A model generated the notes under the pieces. That model saw only the letters and a program-made list of their open reading frames with translations, had not been told where the DNA came from and did not search any database. This document shows positions 13,963-22,709 of a DNA stretch of 64,000 bases, one piece after another; the stretch's first letter is position 1, and each line of letters opens with the position of its first letter. The DNA is from UBA6170 sp034429975 (GTDB lineage Bacteria; Chloroflexota; Anaerolineae; Anaerolineales; Anaerolineaceae). The translations under genes and the position numbers were made by a program. The stretch is from positions 124,001 through 188,000 of the forward strand of contig DAOUFM010000135.1 in the NCBI GenBank assembly GCA_034429975.1, read 5' to 3'.

Positions 13963-16292
13963 TATGCATACTCCTTTTGTTGTTTATTGGCCAGGGCCTG
14001 TTTGATTATTTCTGGAGTAACCGGAATTTCAAAGAAATCAACTCCAATAGCATCATAAATAGCATTAAGAATAGCCGGAGCGGGACCAATCACCGGGTGT
14101 TCACCAATTCCACGTGCCCCAAACGGACCAACGGTTCCAGGGTTTTCTATGAAATGTATTGTTTGTGGTACAGCTTCTTTATAGGTAGGTAGGTGATATT
14201 TAAAGTAATGAGGATTCAGAATTCTACCTTCTTTATCAAACTCTAATTTTTCATATAAAGTCGCTCCAATACCCATCATTACGCCACCCAGGACAGTTCC
14301 TCTAATCTGGAGTGGATTAATGACCTGACCGACATCGAAAGTGGATACGAAGTTATCTACAAAAACCTTTCCAGTTTTCTTTTCAATGCGGATTTCAGCT
14401 CCTTGGGCTCCAAAAGTGTATTCGACACCCAGACTGCCCTGACCGTTTTTATCAGGGTTAGCATAGCGCGGAAGCCTAGCGTCCGACACCGATTGGGCAA
14501 CTTCACCGATTGTGATGCCATCACTGGTGATATAACCACGGCTTATTTCAGGGACAGCCACCCGAATGGTTGGATCGTTCTTTAAGTAAACAAAGTCTCC
14601 GTCATAATCCAAATAGTCAACATCGGTTTTAAGGACCTGGGCAGCGGTTTGTTTTAACACATTGATCAATTTTTCCGCTGCGCGAATGATTGCTCTTCCG
14701 CCCTGTGTGGTAAACATTGAACCAATAGTTTGCCATTCATAGGGTGAATATTGCGTATCAATGTCGTTATACACACGGATTCTTTCCGGGGCAACTTTCA
14801 ATGCCTCGCCGGTGATTTGCTGGACGATGGTTCTTAGTCCCTGGCCAACCTCGGCTCCACCCATGTTTACGGATACACTACCATCAATATTCATTTTTAA
14901 ATAGCAGCCTTTGGTTGAGAAAGATGCCCCTTTGGGCGATTTCATCAAAGCGGCATAACCACGGCCATAATAAAAATCATCATCTTCCTTGATGAATTCC
15001 TTGTTGTAAATATTGGAACGAATGATGTCGGTACAGGCTTTTACATCCCCATTTGTTTTCCACATTGTTTCGCCTAGGGCGTTGACTTTTCCTTCGCTCA
15101 GGAAATTCTTTTCACGCAAGGCAAATGAGTCCATTCCTAATTTTCTTGCCAGGATATCCATTAATCGTTCAATAGCAAACTGACTTTCCTGGTGCCCATA
15201 ACCGCGGAAAGCTCCCACGGGGGGAGTATTGGTGTAAACGGTGTAGCCAATTAGATCGCAGTGATTGAACTCGTACGGTCCGGTGCAGTTATGAGTGGCA
15301 GCGATCGTCACATTGACGGCTGTATCGGCATAAGCACCCCCCGAATGGAATAATTTTGCTTCAATTGCGACTAATTTTCCATCATTCTTAGCACCAATTT
15401 TCATGATTGTTCGAATACCATGACCTAACAAAGTGCTTGTAAAATCTTCTTTTCTGGAAGCCACCCATTTTACCGGATGCCCAGGCACAAAACTGGCTAT
15501 CCAAGCAACGGTTTGCTCGACAGTAATATCTGATTTGTACCCAAAACAGCCGCCAATGTCTGGAATATGTAGTCTGACATTCGCTTCGGGAATTCCATAA
15601 GAAGCTGCTAAATCCTGCCGGATGATAAATGGACAAATGGAAGAAGACCAGCCTTCAATGGTGTTATCTTCTTTAAACCACATAATTGAACCGTGAGGTT
15701 CTAAAGCTGCGCAAGAGCCCAGCGGGTATAAAAATTCACCTTCGACGACAATATCGGCTTCAGCAAACCCATCGGCAGCCTTTCCTTTTTTCAGGTGATA
15801 TACATTTGCGACGTTGGTTCCTGGTTCAGGTTTCAGGGTGGGTAGATGCCAATAGTCACCATTTTCTTCATGGATTAGAACAGCATCCTCGCTCATCGCA
15901 TCAAGTGCATCGACATAGACAGGTAGCGGATCGTAAACAACTTTGATTTTTTCGAGTGCTTTTTGAGCATTAAAAGTTGTGTCTGCGACGACAGCTGCAA
16001 CTGGTTCACCAATGTATCTAACTTTTTCAACAGCCATTGGGGAAAGATCTTTGATATTGTCACCATAGTGCAGTTTACAACCCTTACCGGTCACTACTTT
16101 CACGACTCCAGGCATTTTCTCCGCTTCTGAGATATCAACTGAAACGATTTTGGCATGTGCATATTCTGGTCTGAGGACAGCAGCATATAACATTCCTGGT
16201 AGGCGAATATCATCCAGGTATTGCGCCTTGCCGATCACTTTGTTGATAGCGTCTGGGCGGATATACGATTTCCCAATATATTTGTAAGTCAT
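13962..16292 (-). CDS. Molybdopterin-binding subunit of xanthine/aldehyde dehydrogenase family
   Basis: Large catalytic subunit of 776 residues. The N-terminal a/b-hammerhead domain contains GKAQYLDDIRLPGMLYA and VRYIGEPVAAVVA. Cofactor-binding blocks follow: DIGGCFGYKSD (family GGGFGGK-like, about 255), TPPVGAFRGYGHQESQF (about 365; the Arg is typical of the substrate pocket), VNMGGAEVGQGL (about 480), and GARGIGEHPVIGPAPAILNAI near the C-terminus with the conserved catalytic Glu. Ribosome site AAGGAG precedes ATG. It lies 24 nt after the permease gene. Hydroxylation of a purine or another N-heterocycle is inferred from the transporter and amidohydrolase in the same operon; the exact substrate cannot be read. 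Confidence 0.9.
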   Translation of the reverse strand: MTYKYIGKSYIRPDAINKVIGKAQYLDDIRLPGMLYAAVLRPEYAHAKIVSVDISEAEKMPGVVKVVTGKGCKLHYGDNIKDLSPMAVEKVRYIGEPVAAVVADTTFNAQKALEKIKVVYDPLPVYVDALDAMSEDAVLIHEENGDYWHLPTLKPEPGTNVANVYHLKKGKAADGFAEADIVVEGEFLYPLGSCAALEPHGSIMWFKEDNTIEGWSSSICPFIIRQDLAASYGIPEANVRLHIPDIGGCFGYKSDITVEQTVAWIASFVPGHPVKWVASRKEDFTSTLLGHGIRTIMKIGAKNDGKLVAIEAKLFHSGGAYADTAVNVTIAATHNCTGPYEFNHCDLIGYTVYTNTPPVGAFRGYGHQESQFAIERLMDILARKLGMDSFALREKNFLSEGKVNALGETMWKTNGDVKACTDIIRSNIYNKEFIKEDDDFYYGRGYAALMKSPKGASFSTKGCYLKMNIDGSVSVNMGGAEVGQGLRTIVQQITGEALKVAPERIRVYNDIDTQYSPYEWQTIGSMFTTQGGRAIIRAAEKLINVLKQTAAQVLKTDVDYLDYDGDFVYLKNDPTIRVAVPEISRGYITSDGITIGEVAQSVSDARLPRYANPDKNGQGSLGVEYTFGAQGAEIRIEKKTGKVFVDNFVSTFDVGQVINPLQIRGTVLGGVMMGIGATLYEKLEFDKEGRILNPHYFKYHLPTYKEAVPQTIHFIENPGTVGPFGARGIGEHPVIGPAPAILNAIYDAIGVDFFEIPVTPEIIKQALANKQQKEYA

Positions 16293-16316
16293 AATTTACT
16301 CCTTTCTTACTCTTTT

Positions 16317-17240
16317 TTATCCTTCTCTTCGATAAGGTTTCAATAGTGCTGCCGGGTAAGAAGCATTTCTTCCAGCGATTACTAATGCAATAATTGTCAC
16401 GATATAAGGTAAAGCTAAAAATGTTTCATATGGGATGGGTAATTGCAATCCCATCGCCTGTAATCTCAGTTGCAAAGCAAAAGTGCCTCCAAATATGAGC
16501 GCACCCCACATTACTTTCACCGGAGACCAATTGCCAAAAATTACAATGGCGATAGCCACCCAACCTCGACCAGAAATAATCCCATGAGTAAAAGAACCAA
16601 GTTGTGCGAGTGAAAGAAATGCCCCTCCGGCTGCCATCAATCCACCTCCGATGGCCAACACAATATAACGGGTTAAGTACACATTAATGCCGGCTGCATC
16701 AACAGATTCTGGGTTTTCTCCAACTGCCCGAATATGCAATCCAAAGCGTGTACGATACATGATAAACCAGGCGAGCGGTACGATCACCAGGAAAGTGATA
16801 TAAGTCAGCAAATATTGCTGAGTGATCGTATTGAGGAATGGAACATTCGGAAATGGGTTAACCGGTTGAAATGAAGGAATTGCTGGAGGTGTTGATCGCC
16901 CACCATAAACAAGGCGAAAACCAAAAAGGGATAATCCGGTTAACAACAAAGTAATACCCAAACCAGATACGTGCTGATTAACCCCCAATGTAACCGTCAA
17001 TAAACTCATTAATAAACCTGCAATCACACCGCTCAGAATTGCAACGAGCAAACCCAGCCATAAAGAACCACTTTTATCAGCGACAATAAAACCAATAAAA
17101 GCGCCAAAAAACATAATTCCTTCAATTCCCAGGTTTAAAATCCCAGCGCGCTCAGAATAAGTTTCTCCAATAGCTGCTAAGAGGATGGGTGTTGAAACAC
17201 GAAAAGTTGCGGCGATTAAGTTAACAATAAAGACTTCCAT
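16317..17240 (-). CDS. ABC transporter permease, BmpA/nucleoside (YufQ-like) type
   Basis: Polytopic permease of 307 residues with about nine helices, in the branched-chain/ribose permease superfamily. Marker stretches are ERAGILNLGIEGIMFFGAF near the N-terminus, YRTRFGLHIRAVGENPESVDAAGIN in the middle (coupling region) and GRGWVAIAIVIFGNW. These match the second permease of nucleoside uptake systems (YufQ/NupC type). It begins one base inside the stop of the upstream permease gene and has an AGGAGG site. It forms a heterodimer with the adjacent permease in the cytoplasmic membrane. Confidence 0.9.
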   Translation of the reverse strand: MEVFIVNLIAATFRVSTPILLAAIGETYSERAGILNLGIEGIMFFGAFIGFIVADKSGSLWLGLLVAILSGVIAGLLMSLLTVTLGVNQHVSGLGITLLLTGLSLFGFRLVYGGRSTPPAIPSFQPVNPFPNVPFLNTITQQYLLTYITFLVIVPLAWFIMYRTRFGLHIRAVGENPESVDAAGINVYLTRYIVLAIGGGLMAAGGAFLSLAQLGSFTHGIISGRGWVAIAIVIFGNWSPVKVMWGALIFGGTFALQLRLQAMGLQLPIPYETFLALPYIVTIIALVIAGRNASYPAALLKPYRREG

Positions 17241-18313
17241 TACATCCTCCTGATCCGGTATCTTTGCAGCAGTAACATTCCTAAAGCTACCAGTAACATC
17301 GTTGCCTGGGTTACTTCTCCAAGATATACAGGAACACCGAGCGCACGACCAAGAGTTTGCGCACCGGTGTCAACAAGGCCGAAGAATACTGCAGCCAAAC
17401 CAACTCCAAATGCGTTCAAAGATCCAAGCGTAGCAATAATGACACCTGTATAACCGTAGCCAGGTGAAATCTCGCTAATCAAATGGAAATGAATACCGGC
17501 AACTTCTGCAACTCCTGCTATTCCTGCAATTCCACCGCTGATTAATGCTGCAATCAGGATTGTTCGATTCACTTTGATTCCTGCAAATTTTGCGGCTGGT
17601 TTTCCCAGTCCAACAGCTCTCATTTTGAGACCGAAGGTGCTACGGTTCATTACAAACCACAAAATTAGCACCAATGCTACAGCAACAAGAAATCCAAAGT
17701 TTAATCGTGATCTGGGAACCAGCTTAAAGAAGACTGCTGATGGTGCAATTTCTGGAGATTGCGGCCAGCCGGAGTTAGGATCGCGCCAGGGACCGTTAAG
17801 AATTGCGCTAACAATGTATGCCATAATGGAATTCATTAACAAGGTGGTAACAACTTCATCGACTGCCAACTTCACTTTTAGCAATGCTGGAATTAACGCC
17901 CAAGCAACTCCTGCAGCAAAACCACCCAGGATCATAAGCGGTAAGGCGACAAATGAAGGCATCCCATGCGCGGACATTCCTATCCAAGTCCCGGCTATTG
18001 CTCCTGCATATAATTGACCCTCGGCACCGATATTATAGTATCCGGTGGAAAAGGCATACGTGACTGCAACCCCGGTAATAATTAATGGCGTAGATTTGAC
18101 TAATATTTCCAATATTGAAACTTTATTCCCTAAAGGAGCGAGCAAGAAATAATAATAGGCCTCAAAGGGGTTTGCATTCGCCATCATGATTAATCCAGAT
18201 GTCAAAATGAAAGTTCCCACCAGGGCTAAAATTGGAATTAATGGCTTCACCCAAAAAGGAGGATTATCGGTTTTAACAAATCTTAATCGTTTTTCTTCAG
18301 TGTTTTCTGTCAT
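17240..18313 (-). CDS. ABC transporter permease, BmpA/nucleoside (YufP-like) type
   Basis: Permease of 357 residues with a short cytoplasmic N-terminus and about ten helices. Typical stretches are STGYYNIGAEGQLYAGAIAGT and NRSTFGLKMRAVGLGKPAAKFAGIK (coupling loop), which mark the first, longer permease of BmpA-type nucleoside transporters. The start overlaps the stop of the ATPase gene by 4 nt (ATGA). It pairs with the 307-residue permease to form the channel. Confidence 0.9.
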   Translation of the reverse strand: MTENTEEKRLRFVKTDNPPFWVKPLIPILALVGTFILTSGLIMMANANPFEAYYYFLLAPLGNKVSILEILVKSTPLIITGVAVTYAFSTGYYNIGAEGQLYAGAIAGTWIGMSAHGMPSFVALPLMILGGFAAGVAWALIPALLKVKLAVDEVVTTLLMNSIMAYIVSAILNGPWRDPNSGWPQSPEIAPSAVFFKLVPRSRLNFGFLVAVALVLILWFVMNRSTFGLKMRAVGLGKPAAKFAGIKVNRTILIAALISGGIAGIAGVAEVAGIHFHLISEISPGYGYTGVIIATLGSLNAFGVGLAAVFFGLVDTGAQTLGRALGVPVYLGEVTQATMLLVALGMLLLQRYRIRRM

Positions 18314-19809
18314 GCTACCTCCCTTAATGCGCCGCTCATCATTAACCCTAATTTTTCGGGAGTAGCATCCTGAGTATTGATCGTTCCGACAATTTCACCT
18401 TCAAACATAACTGCAATCCGGTCAGAAAGACACAATATTTCATCCAGGTCTTCAGAGATTAGCATGACTGCTGCACCTCGGTTACGTTGCTCTAACAATT
18501 GTTCACGAACGTATTCCGTTGCTCCTACATCTAAACCTCTAGTTGGTTGAGGAACAATAAGCACTTTAGGCTGTCTTGAAAGAACCCTTGCGAGTAAGAC
18601 TTTTTGCATATTTCCGCCGGATAAAGTTTTTATTTTATCTGTCGGTTTTGCTTTTATTTGGAATTTTTTTATGAGATTTTCTGCGTTATTTCGAATTGTT
18701 TTTCGATCTAAAACACCTTTGTTGGTAAACTCATCCAGATATTCAAGAGAAAGGTTCTCATATACCGTTAGATCTCCAACCACACCTTCATGTCGATCTT
18801 CAGGAATACGCCCCATTCCTAATTTAGAAAATTCTAAAGGATCTTTCCCAACTAAATTCGTACCATCTATCTTTATTGAGCCGCTGGTTGGGATTCTTAC
18901 ACCGCAGAGGATTTCGGCTAACTCTTTTTGCCCATTTCCGCCAACCCCGGCAATACCCAGGATTTCACCTTCCCGAATTGATAATTTCAGGTTATTTATA
19001 GCTGGTAATCCTTTGTCATCCAGAACAGAAAGATTTTCAACCTCTAAAATAGTTTTGCTTTCAGGATTAATATCTGTTTGTCTGGTTACGCCAAACGTAT
19101 CACGTCCAACCATCATTGCGGCTAATTGTCTTGTATTAATGTCACAAGTATTGACGGTACCAATCGATTTTCCATCGCGTAAAACAGTTACTCGATCTGT
19201 AATTTTTGTAACCTCATCTAATTTGTGGCTGATAAAGATTACCGATAATCCGTCGTTTCGCAGACGATCTAAAGTCTCAAAAAGAATATCGACTTCTTGA
19301 GGAACCAAAACTGCTGTAGGTTCATCCAGAATTAAGACACTGGCATTTCTATATAATGCTTTCAGTATCTCAACCCTTTGTCTTTGTCCTACTGATAAAT
19401 GCCTTACAATTGATTTTGGATTAATTTCCAAACCAAATTGCTTGGCTGCTGCGCCCACCTTTTGTTCGATTGAGTCTTGATCAAGAATTATATTGTCTGT
19501 ATAACCAAGTACAATATTTTCAGCTACTGTCATTGGAGGAACCAGGGCAAAATGCTGAGTAACCATCCCAATTCCATATTTAATCGCATCTTTTGGAGAA
19601 TGGATTATCGCTTTTTCTCCATTAATAAAAACATCACCGGTTGTTTGTTGGTACAAACCATATAAAATTCTCATCAATGTGGTTTTTCCGGCGCCATTTT
19701 CACCTAAAAGAGCATGGATCTCACCTTTACGTAACTGAAAATCAACATGGTCATTTGCGAGCAGCTCACCAAATATTTTGGTAATCTTTTGCATATCTAC
19801 GATGAACAT
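18310..19809 (-). CDS. ABC transporter ATPase with two nucleotide-binding domains (YufO-like)
   Basis: Protein of 499 residues made of two fused ATPase domains. Domain 1 has Walker A GENGAGKTT (about 36), signature LSVGQRQRVEI (about 140) and Walker B VLILDEPTAVL. Domain 2 (from about 255) has a modified Walker A, GVGGNGQKEL, signature LSGGNMQKVLLAR (about 395) and a Walker B region VLIVPQPTRGLD in which the usual D-E is replaced by P-Q. The degenerate second site is the rule in sugar and nucleoside importers of this class. It powers the two permeases encoded immediately downstream. A 104-nt intercistronic region with two hairpins separates it from the binding-protein gene. Confidence 0.92.
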   Translation of the reverse strand: MFIVDMQKITKIFGELLANDHVDFQLRKGEIHALLGENGAGKTTLMRILYGLYQQTTGDVFINGEKAIIHSPKDAIKYGIGMVTQHFALVPPMTVAENIVLGYTDNIILDQDSIEQKVGAAAKQFGLEINPKSIVRHLSVGQRQRVEILKALYRNASVLILDEPTAVLVPQEVDILFETLDRLRNDGLSVIFISHKLDEVTKITDRVTVLRDGKSIGTVNTCDINTRQLAAMMVGRDTFGVTRQTDINPESKTILEVENLSVLDDKGLPAINNLKLSIREGEILGIAGVGGNGQKELAEILCGVRIPTSGSIKIDGTNLVGKDPLEFSKLGMGRIPEDRHEGVVGDLTVYENLSLEYLDEFTNKGVLDRKTIRNNAENLIKKFQIKAKPTDKIKTLSGGNMQKVLLARVLSRQPKVLIVPQPTRGLDVGATEYVREQLLEQRNRGAAVMLISEDLDEILCLSDRIAVMFEGEIVGTINTQDATPEKLGLMMSGALREVA

Positions 19810-19823
19810 ATTAACTCCGACAT

Positions 19824-19855
19824 ATTTCTCCCCTCTACGAATAGAGGGGAGAAAT
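19824..19855 (-). other. Strong intercistronic hairpin before the ABC ATPase gene
   Basis: A 13-bp perfect stem (19824-19836 with 19843-19855) with TCTCCCCTCT/AGAGGGGAGA core and a 6-nt loop, 15-25 nt upstream of the ATPase start in the minus-strand transcript. There is no T-run, so it is more likely an RNA-processing or stability element than a terminator. Confidence 0.7.
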
Positions 19856-19868
19856 GAATAGACTAATC

Positions 19869-19907
19869 AAAAATGTCAGGTGAAAAGTGGTAAGCCCTGA
19901 CATTTTT
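19869..19907 (-). terminator. Intercistronic terminator/attenuator after the BmpA-type gene
   Basis: A 12-bp perfect stem (19869-19880 with 19896-19907; AATGTCAGG/CCTGACATT) with a 15-nt loop and U-rich tail, right after the binding-protein stop. Partial termination here would give more binding protein than transporter, as commonly needed. Confidence 0.7.
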
Positions 19908-19913
19908 TGATTT

Positions 19914-20933
19914 TTAATTTGAACCAGCCGGTGTTTCTTCTGCAATATTTACGCGGAAGAGACCGTTTTTGATCTCCTGTTCTCTTTGATTGACAAGAGC
20001 CAAAATATCAGGAGGTAATTTGGCGTCCATTCCGTGCCAGGGAGCTAAAGAAGCTCCACCTTTGGCGACCATATTAAAGTCTTTCAAGTCCTGAGCTGTA
20101 AAGTTGCCAGCTTTTACCTGACTGATAATATAATCAACCGTAGGGGTCATGTTCCAAACGGGGCCATTAACGACAAACCCAGGTCCGAGCTCATATTGAT
20201 CACTCATATTTCCAAATACGAATAGACCATTTTCAACAGCGGCATCGATGACACCAAATCTTTCGGCAAAAAGAACATCAGCATTGTTATCAATTTGAGC
20301 CAGGGCAGCTTCTTTTGCAGCAGCTGGGTCGAAGAAGCTGTTAATAAATGTAACCAGAACAGTTGCGTCTGGATTAACTTCTTTCACGCCATCAATGAAA
20401 GCATTCACAATACGATTAACTTCTGGGACTGGCATTCCACCTACTACGCCAATCACACCAGTTTTGGATAAACCGCCAGCCATCAAACCGCATAAATATC
20501 CGGGTTCGTGGATCCAGTTATCAAAAACGGCAAAATTTGGCTCAGCTGGGCCAAGGCCTGAACCGAAAACAAAGGCGATTTCAGGGAAATCCTTTGCGAC
20601 CCGACGGACAGCCTCTTCATTTCCAAATGCATCACCAAAAATGGCATCTGGTTTCTTGGTTTCGGAAACTTCTCTTAAAATTCTTTCTAAATCTCCTGAA
20701 TAACCAAGGTCATCAACCATTTCATATTTGATTTTTCCTTCACTGGCAGCTTTCTGCAAAGCTGTATGGATGACGCCGTCCCAGGGTTCTTCAATTGGGG
20801 TTGCAAAAGCACCATAGAAGAAAGGTAAATCACTTTTTTGTTCCTCTGGTTTCGGTGCTGCTGCAGGTTGACAGGCTGACAGCAAAACTGTCATCAGAAG
20901 GGCAAAAACAACAATAAATTTAAGTGTCTTCAT
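19914..20933 (-). CDS. BmpA/PnrA-type nucleoside-binding lipoprotein
   Basis: Substrate-binding protein of 339 residues. N-terminal lipoprotein signal with lipobox LLSAC (Cys21). The mature part has typical Bmp-family stretches: FYGAFATPIEEPWDGVIHTAL, FPEIAFVFGSG, GYLCGLMAGGLSKTGVIGVVGGMPVPEVNRIVNAF, and ADVLFAERFGVIDAAVENGLFVFG. Members bind purine nucleosides or related compounds outside the membrane. First gene of the operon, with AAGGAG before the ATG and a 323-nt upstream region shared with a divergent regulator gene. The ligand is not deducible, but the downstream molybdenum hydroxylase and amidohydrolase point to nucleobase salvage or degradation. Confidence 0.9.
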   Translation of the reverse strand: MKTLKFIVVFALLMTVLLSACQPAAAPKPEEQKSDLPFFYGAFATPIEEPWDGVIHTALQKAASEGKIKYEMVDDLGYSGDLERILREVSETKKPDAIFGDAFGNEEAVRRVAKDFPEIAFVFGSGLGPAEPNFAVFDNWIHEPGYLCGLMAGGLSKTGVIGVVGGMPVPEVNRIVNAFIDGVKEVNPDATVLVTFINSFFDPAAAKEAALAQIDNNADVLFAERFGVIDAAVENGLFVFGNMSDQYELGPGFVVNGPVWNMTPTVDYIISQVKAGNFTAQDLKDFNMVAKGGASLAPWHGMDAKLPPDILALVNQREQEIKNGLFRVNIAEETPAGSN

Positions 20934-21256
20934 TTTGTAACTTCTCCTTATTGAAAATAAATTTTGGTAGAGATTAAAACCGACAAAGAAGATAATTCTT
21001 TTTTAGAATAACACCTCCTCTTTAAATAAGTTTTTAAATTGATAATAAAAAATGAAAATTGCATGCAAATAAAATAGATGCGTAACAAAAAAAGGTTATA
21101 AAGTGCCCATGTACGAATTTAGTTTATAAAGTTTTTTATAAAAAATCAAGCTAATTTTAAAAAATAGTGCTATTTGTCATAAAACTATGGATTTTCTTTT
21201 CTAAAAGAAATTTTAAATACACAAATTTGAAAAATGAGCTGGGATATAATAAAAAG
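20934..21256. promoter_or_regulatory. Divergent control region between BmpA-type operon and LuxR/Kelch gene
   Basis: 323 nt, very AT-rich, no gene. It holds a perfect 10-bp palindrome TTGCATGCAA (21059-21068), a candidate operator. On the minus strand TTGCAT is followed after 15 nt by TATTAT, a weak promoter candidate for the BmpA operon. A strong Shine-Dalgarno-like AGAGGAGGTG lies on the minus strand near 21011-21021, about 80 nt before the BmpA start, with only a three-codon frame (GTG TTA TTC TAA) behind it. On the plus strand TATAAT (21245-21250) lies 6 nt before the ATG of the regulator. Confidence 0.5.
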
Positions 21257-22591
21257 ATGCCTGAAGAGATTGACTTAAGTGAACGAGAGATTGAAATTAT
21301 TCGCCTGGTAGCGACCGGTGCCAGCAACAAAGAAATTGCTACTTCATTAACCATTAGCCCTAATACTGTAAAAGTTCATTTAAGAAATATTTTTGGAAAA
21401 TTGGGGGTTCTTTCTCGAACAGAAGCGACCATGGCTGCTATCAAATTGGGTTTGGTTGAGGCGCCTGGAAAATCCAATCAATCTGCCATCGGTGATATGG
21501 TTTCTTCAACCAAAGATAATTCCTCTGAGGAAATAAAAGAAGATAGGCCGAGCCTCAGGCGAAAGCAATTAACTTTAATAGTTATTGGATTTGTTATTGT
21601 TTTCGTCTTAGGAGTGTTAATTCTTAATCGATTACGATCATCGAAAACCCAATCTAATTCAGAATTGACACAGGACCAAATTCAAGAAATTAATTCTTCC
21701 CGTTGGGTAAAATTAAGTCCAATGCCTGAGGGGGAATCAGGAATGGCATTTGTGCGCTATGAGAATAAATATTTGTTTTTTGGCGGTGAAAATAGCGCAG
21801 GAATTTCGAAAAAATCCTGGGTTTATGACCCGGAACAAAATATCTGGGCAGAAGGTATCGGCATGCCCAAACCGCTGAGCGAAATCCAGGCAGCAATATT
21901 AGGGGAAAAAATTTATCTGCCTGGGGGAAAGAGCAGTGAAAATCTTTATAGCAAAGATTTATTAATTTTTGACCCACGTGATCATTCCTGGGATCTTGGT
22001 CCTGAACTCCCATTTCAAGTCAGTGGCTATTCTTTAGTGGCTTATGAAGGCCAATTATTCCTTTTTGGTGGATTTGATGGGGAGAAATTCCTTGATTCAA
22101 TTTATCTGTTTAAACCCGGCGCTAGCAATTGGGAATTATTCGGAAAGATGGAACAACCCATCGCTTTTTCTACTGCGATCGTATTAGGGGGGCAAATCCA
22201 TCTTCTTGGTGGCCAGAATGACACCGGTACAGTTGGGGATCATAAAATATTTTTCCCGCAAAGAGCTCAGGAAGGCGACAATGCCTGGACTGAAGCAGCC
22301 CGCTTGCCGGCAGCAAGATACGGCATGAATTCAGCATTGCTTGCAGATATGATTTACATTGTTGGGGGTATGTCTGACAAGAAACAAGTGTTACCAATGA
22401 TCCAATATTTTCCCCCAAAGGATGAATGGGTCGAAATTTCTGATTCCCCGATTGGAATTGGATATTTACCTGCATTAATCCCATATGAAACAAAGTTGTT
22501 TGTAATAGGGGGCAAAAATACGAGCGGGTTTTCAGCTGAAGCCTTCTCTTATCAGGCTATTTACACAATCTTAGTGCCGATTGTGCGTTAA
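21257..22591 (+). CDS. LuxR-type HTH, single membrane span and Kelch-repeat sensor-like protein
   Basis: Protein of 444 residues. Residues 1-65 form a LuxR/GerE helix-turn-helix (LSEREIEIIRLVATGASNKEIA...ISPNTVKVHLRNIFGKL). A membrane helix near residues 112-132 follows, then an outer domain with five or six Kelch repeats (patterns such as KYLFFGGENS, KIYLPGGKSS, QLFLFGGFDG, QIHLLGGQND, MIYIVGGMSD and KLFVIGGKNT). The frame extends 30 codons upstream, but MPEEIDLSE is the natural family start, and TATAAT ends 6 nt before it, so the transcript is probably leaderless. The layout suggests a membrane-bound regulator sensing an outside ligand. It is divergent from the nucleobase operon, which it might control; that is inference. 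Confidence 0.8.
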   Translation: MPEEIDLSEREIEIIRLVATGASNKEIATSLTISPNTVKVHLRNIFGKLGVLSRTEATMAAIKLGLVEAPGKSNQSAIGDMVSSTKDNSSEEIKEDRPSLRRKQLTLIVIGFVIVFVLGVLILNRLRSSKTQSNSELTQDQIQEINSSRWVKLSPMPEGESGMAFVRYENKYLFFGGENSAGISKKSWVYDPEQNIWAEGIGMPKPLSEIQAAILGEKIYLPGGKSSENLYSKDLLIFDPRDHSWDLGPELPFQVSGYSLVAYEGQLFLFGGFDGEKFLDSIYLFKPGASNWELFGKMEQPIAFSTAIVLGGQIHLLGGQNDTGTVGDHKIFFPQRAQEGDNAWTEAARLPAARYGMNSALLADMIYIVGGMSDKKQVLPMIQYFPPKDEWVEISDSPIGIGYLPALIPYETKLFVIGGKNTSGFSAEAFSYQAIYTILVPIVR

Positions 22592-22616
22592 AACAAAAGA
22601 GGCCGACTCAAAAGCA

Positions 22617-22640
22617 CTAGATTAGAGCCAAATAATCTAG
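22617..22640. repeat. 8-bp perfect inverted repeat after the Kelch gene
   Basis: CTAGATTA (22617-22624) and TAATCTAG (22633-22640) with an 8-nt loop. There is no T-run on the plus strand, so it is not a classical terminator. Confidence 0.5.
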
Positions 22641-22668
22641 AAAAATGAATAGAAAAACAAGAATTTAA

Positions 22669-22708
22669 AAAAGAGGCCAACCACTTCTCTTTTGTGCCAG
22701 CCTCTTCA
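22669..22708 (-). terminator. Intrinsic terminator of tRNA-Gly
   Basis: On the minus strand AAGAGGC pairs with GCCTCTT around a 20-nt partly paired loop, followed by T6. It lies immediately after the tRNA 3' end. Confidence 0.75.
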
Positions 22709-22709
22709 G

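Noticed and set aside
18671..19300. Plus-strand open frame of 209 codons inside the ABC ATPase gene
   Set aside because: Shadow of a clear two-domain ATPase; Ser/Pro/Arg-rich composition typical of antisense frames.
20934..21166. Purine riboswitch upstream of the BmpA-type gene
   Set aside because: The conserved three-way-junction bases and paired loops of purine riboswitches are not present on the minus strand.
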